DNA of 64,000 nt from Desertimonas sp963732335 (GTDB lineage: Bacteria; Actinomycetota; Acidimicrobiia; Acidimicrobiales; Ilumatobacteraceae), in assembly GCA_963732335.1 (NCBI GenBank), contig CAVSZO010000046.1, positions 62,001-126,000 on the forward strand. The letters are read 5' to 3'. Position numbers and translations under genes: made by a program. The notes under the pieces were generated by a model. It was not told the origin of the DNA, did no database searches, and saw only the letters and a list, made by a program, of their open reading frames with translations. Shown here piece after piece: positions 8,713 through 17,027 of the stretch (position 1 is its first letter; each line of letters begins with the position of its first letter).

Positions 8713-9953
8713 CCGCCGACTGCCGGAACCGTCGACGAGGTGGTGGTCGTGGTCGTCGGAGCCGTGACCGGGGGCGGCGGCGGCGACGTCGTCGTCGGTT
8801 GTGTCGGTGCCGGTGTCGGGGCGGCGGTCGGCGGCGACGTCGGGTCCGGAACGAACGGCGGCTGAGTAGGTGCGACGGTCGCCGCAGTCGCAGCAGTCGC
8901 AGTGGTCGGCGGTGGCGTCGTCGTCGTGGTCGTCGTCGTGTACGTCGGGTCGACGCGATTGAAGATCGGCAGCTGCCCGCGGGGATAGGCGGCATTGGGG
9001 TTCTGGGCGTAGAACTCCGGCTCCTTGATGCCATCCCACACGAACACCTGGTCGCCCTCGTCGATGAACTGGTGGAAGATCCTGCCGATCGTCTGGGGCA
9101 TGCGGATGCACCCGTGCGACGCCGGGTGCAGCGGCACGTTGAGAGCGCCGTGGATGGCAATGCCGTAGTTGAAGTAGGCCGGGTCCCACATCCCGCCGAG
9201 GGCGCTGTTGCGCAGCCCCTCGACCATACGATCGAACCGGAACACACCACCGGGCGTCAGCGACACGCCGATCTCGCGGCGGACGAGCGGTTCGGTGCCG
9301 TTCTCGTTGTTGAGCTCGCCGGGGTCAATCGTCACGACCTCCCGCCACTCCTTCCCGTCACCACTCGAGATGTGGCTGATCAGCGCCACTTCGTCGTCGA
9401 CGAAGAAGGCGGCGACCTGCTCGGGCAGGTACACCTCGGTGTGGTTGCGCGTCGCTTCGCCCTTGGAGTGCCAGCGTCGGGGCTCGATGCGGATCGGCTG
9501 TTGCATGTGCTGCCAGATCTCGTCGGTGACGACGGCGCGGGCCTCGTCGCGCGGGACCTGGAGGACCAGCTTCTCGTACGCCCAGACGGCCATCCGGGTG
9601 AGGTTGCCGAACTGCCCGTCGATCTCGCCCAGCTCGAAGCCGAGCTCCTCGAGCCGAGTCTGCAGCCGCTCGACATCCCCACCGGCCATCCCGTAGCCGA
9701 GTGGTTGATCGAGGTGGGTCGTGACGATCGGCGTCTCCGTCGACTCGATGACGATCGGCTGCGTCGCCGGCACGGTACTGGTCGACGACGTTGCGCTGGT
9801 GGCTGCCGGCTGTGGATCGTTGCCGCCGTCGTCGCCGAATCCGCCGGCTGCGACGCCGGCGATGACCACCGTGCCGATGACCGCTACGGCGGCGAGCGCC
9901 GGTAGCGACCGAGTGGCTGATGGGAGGCGGGAGGAGGAGGTCGAGGGATTCAC
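8709..9953 (-). CDS. L,D-transpeptidase (YkuD) with peptidoglycan-binding domain
   Basis: Cell-wall enzyme of 414 residues. The N-terminus has a hydrophobic export/anchor segment at about 18-40 and a Thr/Ser linker. A PG_binding_1 repeat follows (GDVERLQTRLEELGFELGEI, about 92-135). The YkuD domain carries the catalytic pattern IHGALNVPLHPASHGCIRM, with the nucleophilic Cys near residue 280 and its paired His upstream. L,D-transpeptidases make 3-3 cross-links in peptidoglycan. The C-terminal 90 residues are a Thr/Pro-rich tail with runs of Thr, unusual after a catalytic domain and perhaps wall-spanning. Starts with GTG. Confidence 0.9.
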   Translation of the reverse strand: MNPSTSSSRLPSATRSLPALAAVAVIGTVVIAGVAAGGFGDDGGNDPQPAATSATSSTSTVPATQPIVIESTETPIVTTHLDQPLGYGMAGGDVERLQTRLEELGFELGEIDGQFGNLTRMAVWAYEKLVLQVPRDEARAVVTDEIWQHMQQPIRIEPRRWHSKGEATRNHTEVYLPEQVAAFFVDDEVALISHISSGDGKEWREVVTIDPGELNNENGTEPLVRREIGVSLTPGGVFRFDRMVEGLRNSALGGMWDPAYFNYGIAIHGALNVPLHPASHGCIRMPQTIGRIFHQFIDEGDQVFVWDGIKEPEFYAQNPNAAYPRGQLPIFNRVDPTYTTTTTTTTPPPTTATAATAATVAPTQPPFVPDPTSPPTAAPTPAPTQPTTTSPPPPPVTAPTTTTTTSSTVPAVGG

Positions 9954-10043
9954 AGATTCGCGGCCTTGCCAGCCCGTCAGCCTAGCGAGCGATCGATGGG
10001 CTCGCCGGCGGTGCGGAGCCCCGATCCGGCGTCGGGGCGAGCG

Positions 10044-10787
10044 TCAGATGCGGCGTTCGATCGCCTGCAATTCGCCACGCAGGCGAACCATCTCGGAGAC
10101 GATCGTGCGGATCACACCGAGCGAGCTCAACGTCGACTGACCGCGGGTTCGCGGGAAGTAGTCGACGCCGAACTGCTGCAGCTCGAAGCCTGAGCGCAGT
10201 GCCCGGATGATCAGCTCGGCGTCGATGAACGAACCCTCGCTGCGCAGCTCGATCTTGTCGAGCACCCGGCGCCGCAGCAGTTTGAAGGCGAAGTTGATGT
10301 CGCGGGCCTTGACCCCGAACATCGTGCGGATCAGCAGGTTGTAGAAGAACGTGTAGATGGCCCGGGTATAGCCCTCGCCAGTGCGGTCGAAGCGGTAGGC
10401 GCTGACCAGGTCGGCGTCGTACAGGCGCAGCAGGCGGATGGCCCGCGGCACCTCCTCGAAGTCGAACGGGAGGTCAGCGTCGGAGTACAGCACGAGGTCG
10501 CCCTTGGCCGTCTCGAACCCCGTCTTGATCGAGCCGCCGAGCTTGCGGTTCACCGGGTGATGGACGACGCGGATGTGGACGTCCTTCTCCGCCAGGGCAT
10601 CGGCGATCTCAGGAGTGCGGTCTGTCGACTTGTCGTCGACGATGATCAGCTCGTAGTCGCCGATGACCCCGTCGTCGACCATCTGCGTGCAGATCGCCGT
10701 CGCTGCGACGATCGCCCGCTCGACGTAGTCCTCCTCGTTCCACATCGGGAAGAAGATCGACAGCAGCTCGGTGGATGCCGGCGTCAT
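10044..10787 (-). CDS. Glycosyltransferase family 2 (polyprenol-phosphate mannosyltransferase-like)
   Basis: Cytoplasmic GT-A glycosyltransferase of 247 residues. The N-terminus reads LSIFFPMWNEEDYVERAI, the usual GT2 start, followed by LIIVDDKSTDRT and the metal/nucleotide-sugar motif LVLYSDADLPFDFEEV near residue 95-110. No C-terminal membrane segment is seen, so it resembles soluble DPM1-type enzymes that load a sugar onto a lipid phosphate, but the sugar and acceptor are not known. ATG 10787 is chosen because upstream sequence in this frame is Gly/Arg-rich and overlaps a structured intergenic element and the divergent gene. Confidence 0.85.
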   Translation of the reverse strand: MTPASTELLSIFFPMWNEEDYVERAIVAATAICTQMVDDGVIGDYELIIVDDKSTDRTPEIADALAEKDVHIRVVHHPVNRKLGGSIKTGFETAKGDLVLYSDADLPFDFEEVPRAIRLLRLYDADLVSAYRFDRTGEGYTRAIYTFFYNLLIRTMFGVKARDINFAFKLLRRRVLDKIELRSEGSFIDAELIIRALRSGFELQQFGVDYFPRTRGQSTLSSLGVIRTIVSEMVRLRGELQAIERRI

Positions 10788-10827
10788 AGGAGTTCGCCAG
10801 GGTACCGGCTCCCCCTCCGCCCGCTCC

Positions 10828-10906
10828 CTCGCACGAAGTCGACCACAGAGCGCTCCAGCGGCGAGGCAACTGCACTCCGGAGCGCACAGAGCGCGTTTCG
10901 TGCGAG
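10828..10906. repeat. Nested inverted repeat in a divergent intergenic region
   Basis: Outer arms CTCGCACGAA (10828-10837) and TTCGTGCGAG (10897-10906) are a perfect 10-base inverted repeat. Inside it lies a second perfect pair, GCGCTCC (10850-10856) and GGAGCGC (10879-10885). A short direct repeat, CACAGAGCGC, occurs beside each inner arm. The element fills the gap between two divergent genes, so it is not a terminator of either; a cruciform, operator or structured 5' leader are all possible. Confidence 0.6.
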
Positions 10907-10932
10907 CGGGTCGGCTGCCTACGCTCGACGAG

Positions 10933-11409
10933 ATGGAACCGGTGACGAGCCCAGTGGCGCCTCGGCCCCCGCCGCCGTTGCCGCCCCCGCCGCCTGCACC
11001 GAGCGAAGCGCCCCGGTTCGCCAGGTCGACGCCGGTCGCCGGCCAACTGACGAACGGATGGCGGCTCGTCACCGGACTGGTGTGGGCACTCGTCATCGTC
11101 GCCTACGTCGCCGTCTGGAAGACGAGCCGCGAGCTCGGTCTGAGCACGTGGTGGCTCGGTCCGTTCGGCGATCCGCAGCCAGCGTTCGTGACGATGCTGC
11201 CGTTCGTCGCACCCCTCGTGATGCTGCTGCTCGTCGTCAACAACTCCCGCTGGCTGCCGTGGGCCGGCCTCGGGGCGTCAGCCGTGCTCGCCGGCATCGC
11301 CGTCTTCGACATCGCCAAGGTGCCCCGCCTGGCGATCGTCGAGTTGGCGATCGCCGCCGGCGCTGCGCTCGTCGCGGTGGCCGGCTTCGGCGGTCGCTTC
11401 CGGACGTGA
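10933..11409 (+). CDS. Small integral membrane protein, function unknown
   Basis: Protein of 158 residues from ATG 10933. A Pro-rich cytoplasmic segment (residues 8-30) is followed by about four hydrophobic helices at roughly 48-65, 85-108, 112-130 and 135-150. No catalytic motif is visible and I do not recognise the family. The in-frame extension upstream of ATG 10933 crosses the nested inverted repeat and is unlikely to be translated. It ends 11 bases before argG, so the two may share a transcript, but nothing suggests a link to arginine synthesis. Confidence 0.65.
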   Translation: MEPVTSPVAPRPPPPLPPPPPAPSEAPRFARSTPVAGQLTNGWRLVTGLVWALVIVAYVAVWKTSRELGLSTWWLGPFGDPQPAFVTMLPFVAPLVMLLLVVNNSRWLPWAGLGASAVLAGIAVFDIAKVPRLAIVELAIAAGAALVAVAGFGGRFRT

Positions 11410-11419
11410 CGTCGCTGCA

Positions 11420-12763
11420 ATGAACAGCGGACGGATCGTGTTGTCGCTGCCGGTCGGCGAGCGCATCGGCATCGCCTTCTCCGGCGGACTCGATACATCT
11501 GCGGCGGTCGCCTGGATGCGCGCCAAGGGGGCGATCCCGTACACCTACACGGCCGACCTCGGGCAGTACGACGAGCCCGATCTCACCAGCGTGCCGGATC
11601 GAGCGATGCAGTACGGCGCCGAAAAGGCACGTCTCGTCGACTGCCGCCCAGAGCTCGTGCGCGAGGGGCTGATGGCCCTGCAGTGCGGCGCCTTCCACAT
11701 CGCCACCGCCGGCAAGACGTACTTCAACACGACGCCCCTCGGCCGGGCAGTCACCGGCACGCTGCTGGTGCGGGCGATGCACGAGGACGGCGTCGACATT
11801 TGGGGCGACGGCAGCACCTACAAGGGCAACGACATCGAGCGCTTCTACCGCTACGGGCTGCTCGTCAACGCGCAACTGCGCATCTACAAGCCGTGGCTCG
11901 ACGCCGCCTTCGTCGACGAGCTCGGTGGGCGGGCCGAGATGAGCGCCTTCCTGCAGTCGCGCGGGCTGCCGTACCGCGATCCCACCGAGAAGGCCTACTC
12001 GACGGACGCCAATATCTGGGGCGCCACGCACGAGGCCAAGTTGCTCGAGGAGCTGTCCACGACGATGGAGGTCGTGGCCCCGATCATCGGCGTCGCCCAC
12101 TGGGACCCGGACGTCGACATCGCCACCGAAGACGCGACGATCACCTTCGAGGGCGGTTGGCCGGTGGCGATCAACGGCGAGGGGCTCGACCACATCGAAC
12201 TCGTCGTGCGGGCCAACGAGATCGGTGGTCGCCACGGCCTCGGCATGAGCGACCAGATCGAGAATCGCATCATCGAGGCCAAGAGCCGCGGCGTCTACGA
12301 GGCGCCGGGGCTCGCTCTGTTGCACGTCGCCTACGAGCGCCTCGTCACGGCGATCCACAACGAAGGAACGATCGACAACTACCGCACGATGGGTCGCCGC
12401 CTTGGGCGCCTGCTGTACGAGGGGCGCTGGTTCGACCCGCAGAGCCTGATGCTGCGCGAGTCGCTGCTGCGATGGATCGGCGCTGCGGTCACTGGGTCAG
12501 TGACGCTGCGCCTGCGCCGCGGCGACGACTACACGATCGTCGACACCACGGGGCCGCACCTCACGTACTCACCCGAGCGGCTGTCGATGGAGCGCGTCGA
12601 AGGCGCCGCCTTTGGCCCGCTCGACCGCATCGGCCAGCTGACGATGCGCAACCTCGACATCGACGACACCCGGGCGAAGCTCGACGTCTACCGCGCTGCC
12701 GGCACCCTCGGCAGTGGCGGCCAAGCCGAGCTCGACCCACTCCACCCCGACGACGCGACCTAA
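11420..12763 (+). CDS. argG: Argininosuccinate synthase
   Basis: Joins citrulline and aspartate using ATP to give argininosuccinate, the penultimate step of arginine synthesis. The 447-residue length and N-terminus match the longer (E. coli-type) ArgG class. The PP-loop ATP motif IAFSGGLDTSAAVAWMRAKG is at about residues 16-36, followed by YTYTADLGQYDE, GKTYFNTTPLGR and GDGSTYKGNDIERFYRYG, all classic. No other arg gene is nearby, so it is an isolated biosynthetic gene here. A pair of short repeats follows its stop. Confidence 0.95.
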   Translation: MNSGRIVLSLPVGERIGIAFSGGLDTSAAVAWMRAKGAIPYTYTADLGQYDEPDLTSVPDRAMQYGAEKARLVDCRPELVREGLMALQCGAFHIATAGKTYFNTTPLGRAVTGTLLVRAMHEDGVDIWGDGSTYKGNDIERFYRYGLLVNAQLRIYKPWLDAAFVDELGGRAEMSAFLQSRGLPYRDPTEKAYSTDANIWGATHEAKLLEELSTTMEVVAPIIGVAHWDPDVDIATEDATITFEGGWPVAINGEGLDHIELVVRANEIGGRHGLGMSDQIENRIIEAKSRGVYEAPGLALLHVAYERLVTAIHNEGTIDNYRTMGRRLGRLLYEGRWFDPQSLMLRESLLRWIGAAVTGSVTLRLRRGDDYTIVDTTGPHLTYSPERLSMERVEGAAFGPLDRIGQLTMRNLDIDDTRAKLDVYRAAGTLGSGGQAELDPLHPDDAT

Positions 12764-12769
12764 TCGCGC

Positions 12770-12848
12770 CCCCACATCTGGGGAAGATCCGTGTCAGTTC
12801 GGCTTCTGGGGAAGATTCGTTCCGGCGTCTGCGACAAAGCTTCCCCAG
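12770..12848 (+). terminator. Hairpin-forming direct/inverted repeats at the argG 3' end
   Basis: Just after the argG stop are CCCC-ACATCT-GGGG (12770-12783), a 16-base direct repeat TCTGGGGAAGATYCGT at 12777-12792 and 12805-12820 (28-base period), and CTTCCCCAG at 12840-12848, which pairs perfectly with CTGGGGAAG at 12806-12814. No U-run follows. The last residues and stop of the convergent M20 peptidase are encoded inside this element. It may serve as a bidirectional terminator or be a small repeat insertion. Confidence 0.45.
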
Positions 12849-13960
12849 TTCGAGGTGAGCTCGGTAATGATCGCGGCGAGGAGGGCGGCCCGTTCGGGGA
12901 GCGACGAGACGTCGACCCATTCGTGGTCGGCATGGGCGCCGCCGCCGACGACGCCGAGACCGTCGAGTGTCGGGATGCCGAGTGCTGCCGTGAAGTTGCC
13001 ATCGCTCCCGCCGCCGACACTGACGCCATCGACGGGGCCGATCCCGACCGCCACCGCCGCCTTTTGTGCCGCGACGAACAGATCGGCACTGGCTTCCGGT
13101 GGCATCGGCGGGCGATTCACGCCGCCGGACACAGAGATGGTCGCCTGCGGATCGACCGGCTTGAGGCCGGAGATCTCCTTGTCGATCCGCTGCGCCTCGT
13201 CGAGTGATGTGATCCGAACGTCGACGCGAATCTGCGCGGTCGCCGGCACGACGTTCTCGGCGGTCCCGGCACTCGCCACGGTCGGCGTGACCGTCGTGCC
13301 GACCTCAGGGCGAGCGAGCGACCTGATCGCCAGCACCTGGTGGGCGGCCTCGACCAGGGCGTTGACCCCCTTCTCCGGCTCCAAGCCGGCATGAGCAGCA
13401 CGCCCGGTGATGCCCACGTCGTACATTCCGACGCCCTTTCGTCCCGTCTTCAGCGCACCGCCGTCCGCCGCCGGCTCGAGGACGAGTACCTGGCCGCAGG
13501 CCACCGCACGTTCCTCGATGAGTTGCCGTGACGTCGCCGAGCCGACCTCTTCGTCGCACGTCAACAGCAGCTCGACACCACTGCGGTCGGCGAGCGAGGC
13601 GACGGCGTGGAGGGCAGTGACGATGCCGCCCTTCATGTCGAACACCCCCGGTCCAGTCGCCCGCCCCTCTCGCACGGTGAAGGGGCGGGCGGCCAGCGTG
13701 CCGAGCGGGAACACGGTGTCGTGATGGCCGAGGATCAGCACGCTCGGCTCAACCCCGCCGCGCCAGTCGACGTGCGGCCCGACGGGACCAGCGACCAGGT
13801 CGGGATCCGACCCGAGCCTCTCCCGGATCAGTTCCGCCAGCACGTTCGCCGACCGCGTCACGGCGTCGACCTCACGCGACGGTGACTCGACGTTGACGAG
13901 GCGACCGAGGTCGCCGACCATCTCCTCGACGTCGAACCCGGCGGCGGTCACCGCAGACAC
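12794..13960 (-). CDS. M20 family metallopeptidase (glutamate carboxypeptidase-like)
   Basis: Cytoplasmic dizinc hydrolase of 388 residues, similar in length and layout to CPG2-type carboxypeptidases. Metal ligands are recognisable: ILGHHDTVFPLG (His), GVFDMKGGIV (bridging Asp), LTCDEEVGS (catalytic Glu and ligand Glu) and GGGAHADHEWVD near the C-terminus (His). The lid/dimerisation domain starts near 'GRKGVGMYDVGITGRAAHAG'. Substrate is probably a peptide or N-acyl amino acid. The last residues (NLPQKPN) come from the repeat shared with the argG 3' end, so the natural C-terminus may once have been shorter. Two MarR genes lie upstream on the same strand, 11 bases away. Confidence 0.85.
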   Translation of the reverse strand: MSAVTAAGFDVEEMVGDLGRLVNVESPSREVDAVTRSANVLAELIRERLGSDPDLVAGPVGPHVDWRGGVEPSVLILGHHDTVFPLGTLAARPFTVREGRATGPGVFDMKGGIVTALHAVASLADRSGVELLLTCDEEVGSATSRQLIEERAVACGQVLVLEPAADGGALKTGRKGVGMYDVGITGRAAHAGLEPEKGVNALVEAAHQVLAIRSLARPEVGTTVTPTVASAGTAENVVPATAQIRVDVRITSLDEAQRIDKEISGLKPVDPQATISVSGGVNRPPMPPEASADLFVAAQKAAVAVGIGPVDGVSVGGGSDGNFTAALGIPTLDGLGVVGGGAHADHEWVDVSSLPERAALLAAIITELTSNWGSFVADAGTNLPQKPN

Positions 13961-13971
13961 CGTAGCGACGG

Positions 13972-14400
13972 TCAGCCGGCGAGCAGCGAGTTCGCCCGCT
14001 CCGTCACCGTTGTGAGGACGCGTCCGGCGACGGCGAGATCGCCGGCTGGAAGATCGCCGTACAGCGCCTCGGTGATCCGTTCAACGTGCTCGCGGATGAA
14101 CCGCTGACGCTCCCGGCCGGCGTCGGTCACGGTGATGGCTGAACCAGCGGACACGAGTCCGTTCGCTTCGAGGTGGGCGAGCGTTTCGAGCGCGGTGCGC
14201 TCGCTGACCTTGAGGCCCGACGTCGTCCGGGAGACGACGTCGTCGCGGTCGATCGGTGACTCGCTGGCCGCCACCAGGCCGAGCACGACGGACTGTTCGA
14301 ACGACATGCCGACCGTGTCGAGGACACGTTGCAGAAGCGCTCGTGTGGCGTAGTGGGTCATACCGATGACCTGGCCGTTCAGTGTTGGTGCGGTTGACAT
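13972..14400 (-). CDS. MarR family transcriptional regulator (second of a coupled pair)
   Basis: DNA-binding protein of 142 residues. The winged-helix part runs from about residue 28 to 100 (FEQSVVLGLVAASESPIDRD, then ALETLAHLEANGLVSAG and ITVTDAGRERQRF), which is the usual MarR pattern with a short wing. Its ATG overlaps the stop of the preceding MarR gene in TGATG, so the two are translated together and could form a heterodimer. It is 11 bases upstream of the M20 peptidase gene, which may be in the same transcript. Confidence 0.75.
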   Translation of the reverse strand: MSTAPTLNGQVIGMTHYATRALLQRVLDTVGMSFEQSVVLGLVAASESPIDRDDVVSRTTSGLKVSERTALETLAHLEANGLVSAGSAITVTDAGRERQRFIREHVERITEALYGDLPAGDLAVAGRVLTTVTERANSLLAG

Positions 14401-14871
14401 CAGTCAGCTCCTTCTGGTTGGGGGGAGAGGGGGGCGGCGAGGAGGGTCTGCAATTCGCCGACGAATGCCGCCGTGCGCCGGCTGCGGACACCGCCCAAGG
14501 GCGCGAGCAGACGTTCCAACAGCTCGGCGACGACGGCGATGGCCTGGCGGGCTACGTCGACGCCGGCGGGGGTCAACGCCAGGCGGACGGCGCGACTGTC
14601 GGCCGGATCACCGGGGCGCTCGACCAGGCCCGCAAGCTCGAGAGACCTGGCGAGCTTCGACACGTAGATCGGCTCGAGCCCGGTGTGCTCGGCAAGTTGG
14701 CGTTGGCTGGGCTGTCTCGCCGCGCCGGTTCATGCCGTACAGCGACGCCAGCAGGGAGTACTGCGCGTGGGTCAGTCCGAGCGGGGCCACCGCCCGGTCG
14801 ACCGCGGCGCGCCACTTCATCGACAGCCGCCAAACGAGGAAGCCGGGCGTCGGCTTCTCATCGTGAACCAT
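14400..14871 (-). CDS. MarR family transcriptional regulator, frameshifted (first of a coupled pair)
   Basis: Repaired length about 157 residues. The N-terminal half (LSMKWRAAVDRAVAPLGLTH, then AQYSLLASLYGMNRRG) and the C-terminal half (VSKLARSLELAGLVERPGDP, then DSRAVRLALTPAG) are in different frames, and removing one extra base near 14697-14700 joins them as ...QPTQLAEHTGLEPIYVSKL..., a normal MarR recognition region. The wing motif D-x-R-x3-L-x-LT is intact. It is divergent from an XRE-type regulator gene, and a direct repeat in the shared promoter region may be its operator. Confidence 0.75.
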
Positions 14872-14885
14872 GGCGATTTAGAGTA

Positions 14886-14910
14886 CATGGCAACTATATT
14901 CATGGAAACT
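14886..14910. promoter_or_regulatory. Direct repeat CATGGMAACT, possible MarR operator
   Basis: CATGGCAACT (14886-14895) and CATGGAAACT (14901-14910) are repeated with a 15-base period in an A/T-rich patch that stands out from the GC-rich surroundings. The site lies 15-40 bases upstream of the first MarR start and about 80 bases before the divergent XRE-type gene. Binding by either regulator is inference. Confidence 0.45.
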
Positions 14911-14991
14911 GTTGTGTCATGAGTCTCCAACCACTGGTGCGCCCGCCACCTGGCTCACGGCGGCCAGCGGTGCTGAACTGGCAACCGCCAC

Positions 14992-15847
14992 ATGAGCACC
15001 GCGCCGCCATCGACAGATCACCGCGCCGCCCTCGCCGAGTTCCTGCGCGCCCGGCGGCAGGCACTGTCGCCGTCGCAGGTCGGGCTGCCTCCCGGCAGGG
15101 CGCGACGCACCCCCGGACTGCGCCGTGAGGAGGTGGCGATGCTCGCCGGCGTCTCGGTCACGTGGTACACGTGGCTGGAGCAGGGCCGGCGGATCAACGC
15201 TTCGACCGACGTACTGCAGGCGATCGGGCGGGCGCTCAAGCTCGACGGTGCCGGCATCGAGCACCTCACGGCACTCGGCCAGCCCGCCCACAGCGCCCCG
15301 GTCGCCGTGCCGGTGTACGGTCCCGACGACGTCCCATCGGCTTTGCGCCGGTTGATCGCCGCATTCGAACCGGCACCCGCTTACGTGCTCGGCCCGCGCT
15401 GGGAGTTCGCCGCCTGGAATTCCGCCCAGGCGCGGCTGTACCCACGCATCGAGACGCTGGCGGAGGCGGACCGCAGCCTGTTGTGGGTGCTGTTCGGCGA
15501 TCCGTCGACACGTGAGCTGATCGTCGACTGGGACCTCCACGCCCGCCAGGCACTCGCCGAGTTCCGCGCCTCGACGACCGCGGTCCGCGACGACCCGTTG
15601 ATGGTGGCGATGATCGAGCGCCTGCGGGCCGTCAGTGTCGAGTTCGAATCGTTGGTGGGCCGAGCACGACGTCGCTCGCTTCGAGACGAGGCTGCGGCGC
15701 TTCAACCATCCACAGGCAGGTCTGCTGACGTTCGAGTATCAGTTGCTCTCCCCCGCCGAGTGGCCCTCGCTCACCGTCGCCGTCCAACTCCCGGTCCCCG
15801 GCGACGACTCCGCCCAGCGCCTCGCCGTCCGCCACCACGTCGCCTGA
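14992..15847 (+). CDS. XRE-type helix-turn-helix regulator with MmyB-like ligand-binding domain, frameshifted
   Basis: Repaired length about 284 residues. An N-terminal HTH_31-type domain (about 12-85) contains RRTPGLRREEVAMLAGVSVT and WYTWLEQGR, the signature of this regulator family. The ligand-binding domain follows, with VLGPRWEFAAWNSAQARLY and LLWVLFGDPSTRELIVDWD. One extra base near 15652 breaks the frame; without it the text continues ...FES-WWAEHDVARFETRLRR and FNHPQAGLLTFEYQLL to a TGA at 15847. Family members sense small hydrophobic ligands and usually control an adjacent dehydrogenase, but no such gene is adjacent here. Confidence 0.8.
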
Positions 15848-15879
15848 CGTCACCGCCGATCCGGGCGTCCTGGGTCTCC

Positions 15880-15919
15880 TTGGCGGCTGTGAGGTCACCA
15901 ACGTCATCACAGCCGCCAA
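15880..15919. terminator. Perfect 13-base hairpin; right arm belongs to a dispersed repeat
   Basis: TTGGCGGCTGTGA (15880-15892) and TCACAGCCGCCAA (15907-15919) are perfectly complementary with a 14-base loop. It lies 33 bases after the end of the XRE-type gene, fitting a terminator, although no U-run follows. The stretch 15893-15934, covering the loop and right arm, recurs at 56066-56109, so it is also one copy of a repeat family. Confidence 0.65.
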
Positions 15920-15942
15920 AGAGTTGACCGACGGGTCCGTAT

Positions 15943-15963
15943 ACGTTTACTGTAAACGTTTAC
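15943..15963. promoter_or_regulatory. LacI-family operator: two overlapping palindromes
   Basis: ACGTTTAC-T-GTAAACGT (15943-15959) overlaps the perfect 12-base palindrome GTAAACGTTTAC (15952-15963). Both have the central CG and A/T-rich half-sites typical of LacI/GalR operators. The site is 22 bases before the lacI-type start, so autoregulation of the whole operon at 16-28 kb is the natural reading. Confidence 0.75.
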
Positions 15964-15985
15964 CAGCTTGGTCGAGGGGGTGACG

Positions 15986-17027
15986 ATGGCCAACCGGGGG
16001 CGGGCGACCGTGGTGATGGTCGCCGAGCGGGCGGGCGTGTCGATCGCCTCCGTGTCGCGCGTTCTCAACGGTCTGTCGACCTCCGACGACGTCCGCGACA
16101 ACGTGTTGCGTGCCGCCGCCGAGCTCGACTACGTCCCCGACGCTGTCGCCCGCTCGCTCAAGGTCGGGCGCACCGATCAGGTCGCCCTCGCTGTCGCCGA
16201 CGTCGGCAACCCCGTGTACGTGTCGATGATGCACGCAATCAGCGACGTGCTCGGCGGCAGCCGGCTACCGACTCGTCATCTCCTCCACCGGCGGCCGACC
16301 CCGACGACCAGCTCGGCCTCCTCGACAGCCTCAACCGCGGCTACTGCGACGGGCTCGATCCTCATCCCGCTGCGGATCACCGCCGAGCTGATCGACGCCC
16401 TCACGGCCACCCGCCAGCCCGTCGTGGTCATCGGCACACTGCCCGCCGGCGTCGGACCTCGACAACGTCCGCGCCGACTCCCCCGCCGGCGTCGGGCTCG
16501 CCCTCGAGCACCTCGTCGAACAGGGTCGCCGGCGGATCGCCTTCGTCAACGGCCCGGTCGACACCGTGCCCGGCACGCGCCCGCCTGCAGCGGCTTCGTC
16601 CAGCACAGCGCCGAGCTCGGTCTGGCGACGCTCGGCGGAGATGCAGGTCGAGTCCGACGACTTCACGTATGACGCCGGCGTCGCTGCCGTCGAGGAGCTG
16701 CTGGCCCAAGCGACACCTGACGCCATCGTCTGTGCCAACGACCTGCTCGCCGTCGCCGCGATCAACGTGCTGCAGGCAGCGCGGCGTGTCGGTCCCCGGC
16801 GACGTCGCCGTCGTCGGGATGGACGACACCGACATCTGCCGAGTTGGTCGTCCCGACGCTGACGAGCGTCGACCTCGGCTCGCACCGTCGCGCCGCCGCC
16901 GCCGCCGAGCTGCTCCTCGACCGCCTCGGCGACGCCGCGAGCTTCCCGGCCCGCCGCGTCACCGTCGAGCCCGACACTCACGATCCGCGAGTCGACGCTC
17001 GGTGCGCCAGCACGAGCGGCTCGATGA
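15986..17027 (+). pseudogene. LacI family transcriptional regulator, at least eight frameshifts
   Basis: Repaired length about 340 residues. The N-terminal HTH is intact (VVMVAERAGVSIASVSRVLN, then DDVRDNVLRAAAELDYVPDA). The sugar-binding core is spread over alternating frames: GYRLVISSTGGRPDDQLGLL, LILIPLRITAELIDALTATR, VGLALEHLVEQGRRRIAFVN and DAIVCANDLLAVAAINVLQA. Extra bases are inferred near 16261, 16300, 16355, 16454, 16580, 16635, 16781, 16840 and 16971. There is no in-frame stop in the repaired reading until TGA 17025-17027, which overlaps the next ATG. It probably senses the substrate of the downstream importer and binds the operator just upstream. Confidence 0.8.

Noticed and set aside
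10771..10932. N-terminal extension of the small membrane protein
   Set aside because: It crosses a nested inverted repeat and reads as Arg/Ser/Ala-rich non-coding sequence; ATG 10933 is better.
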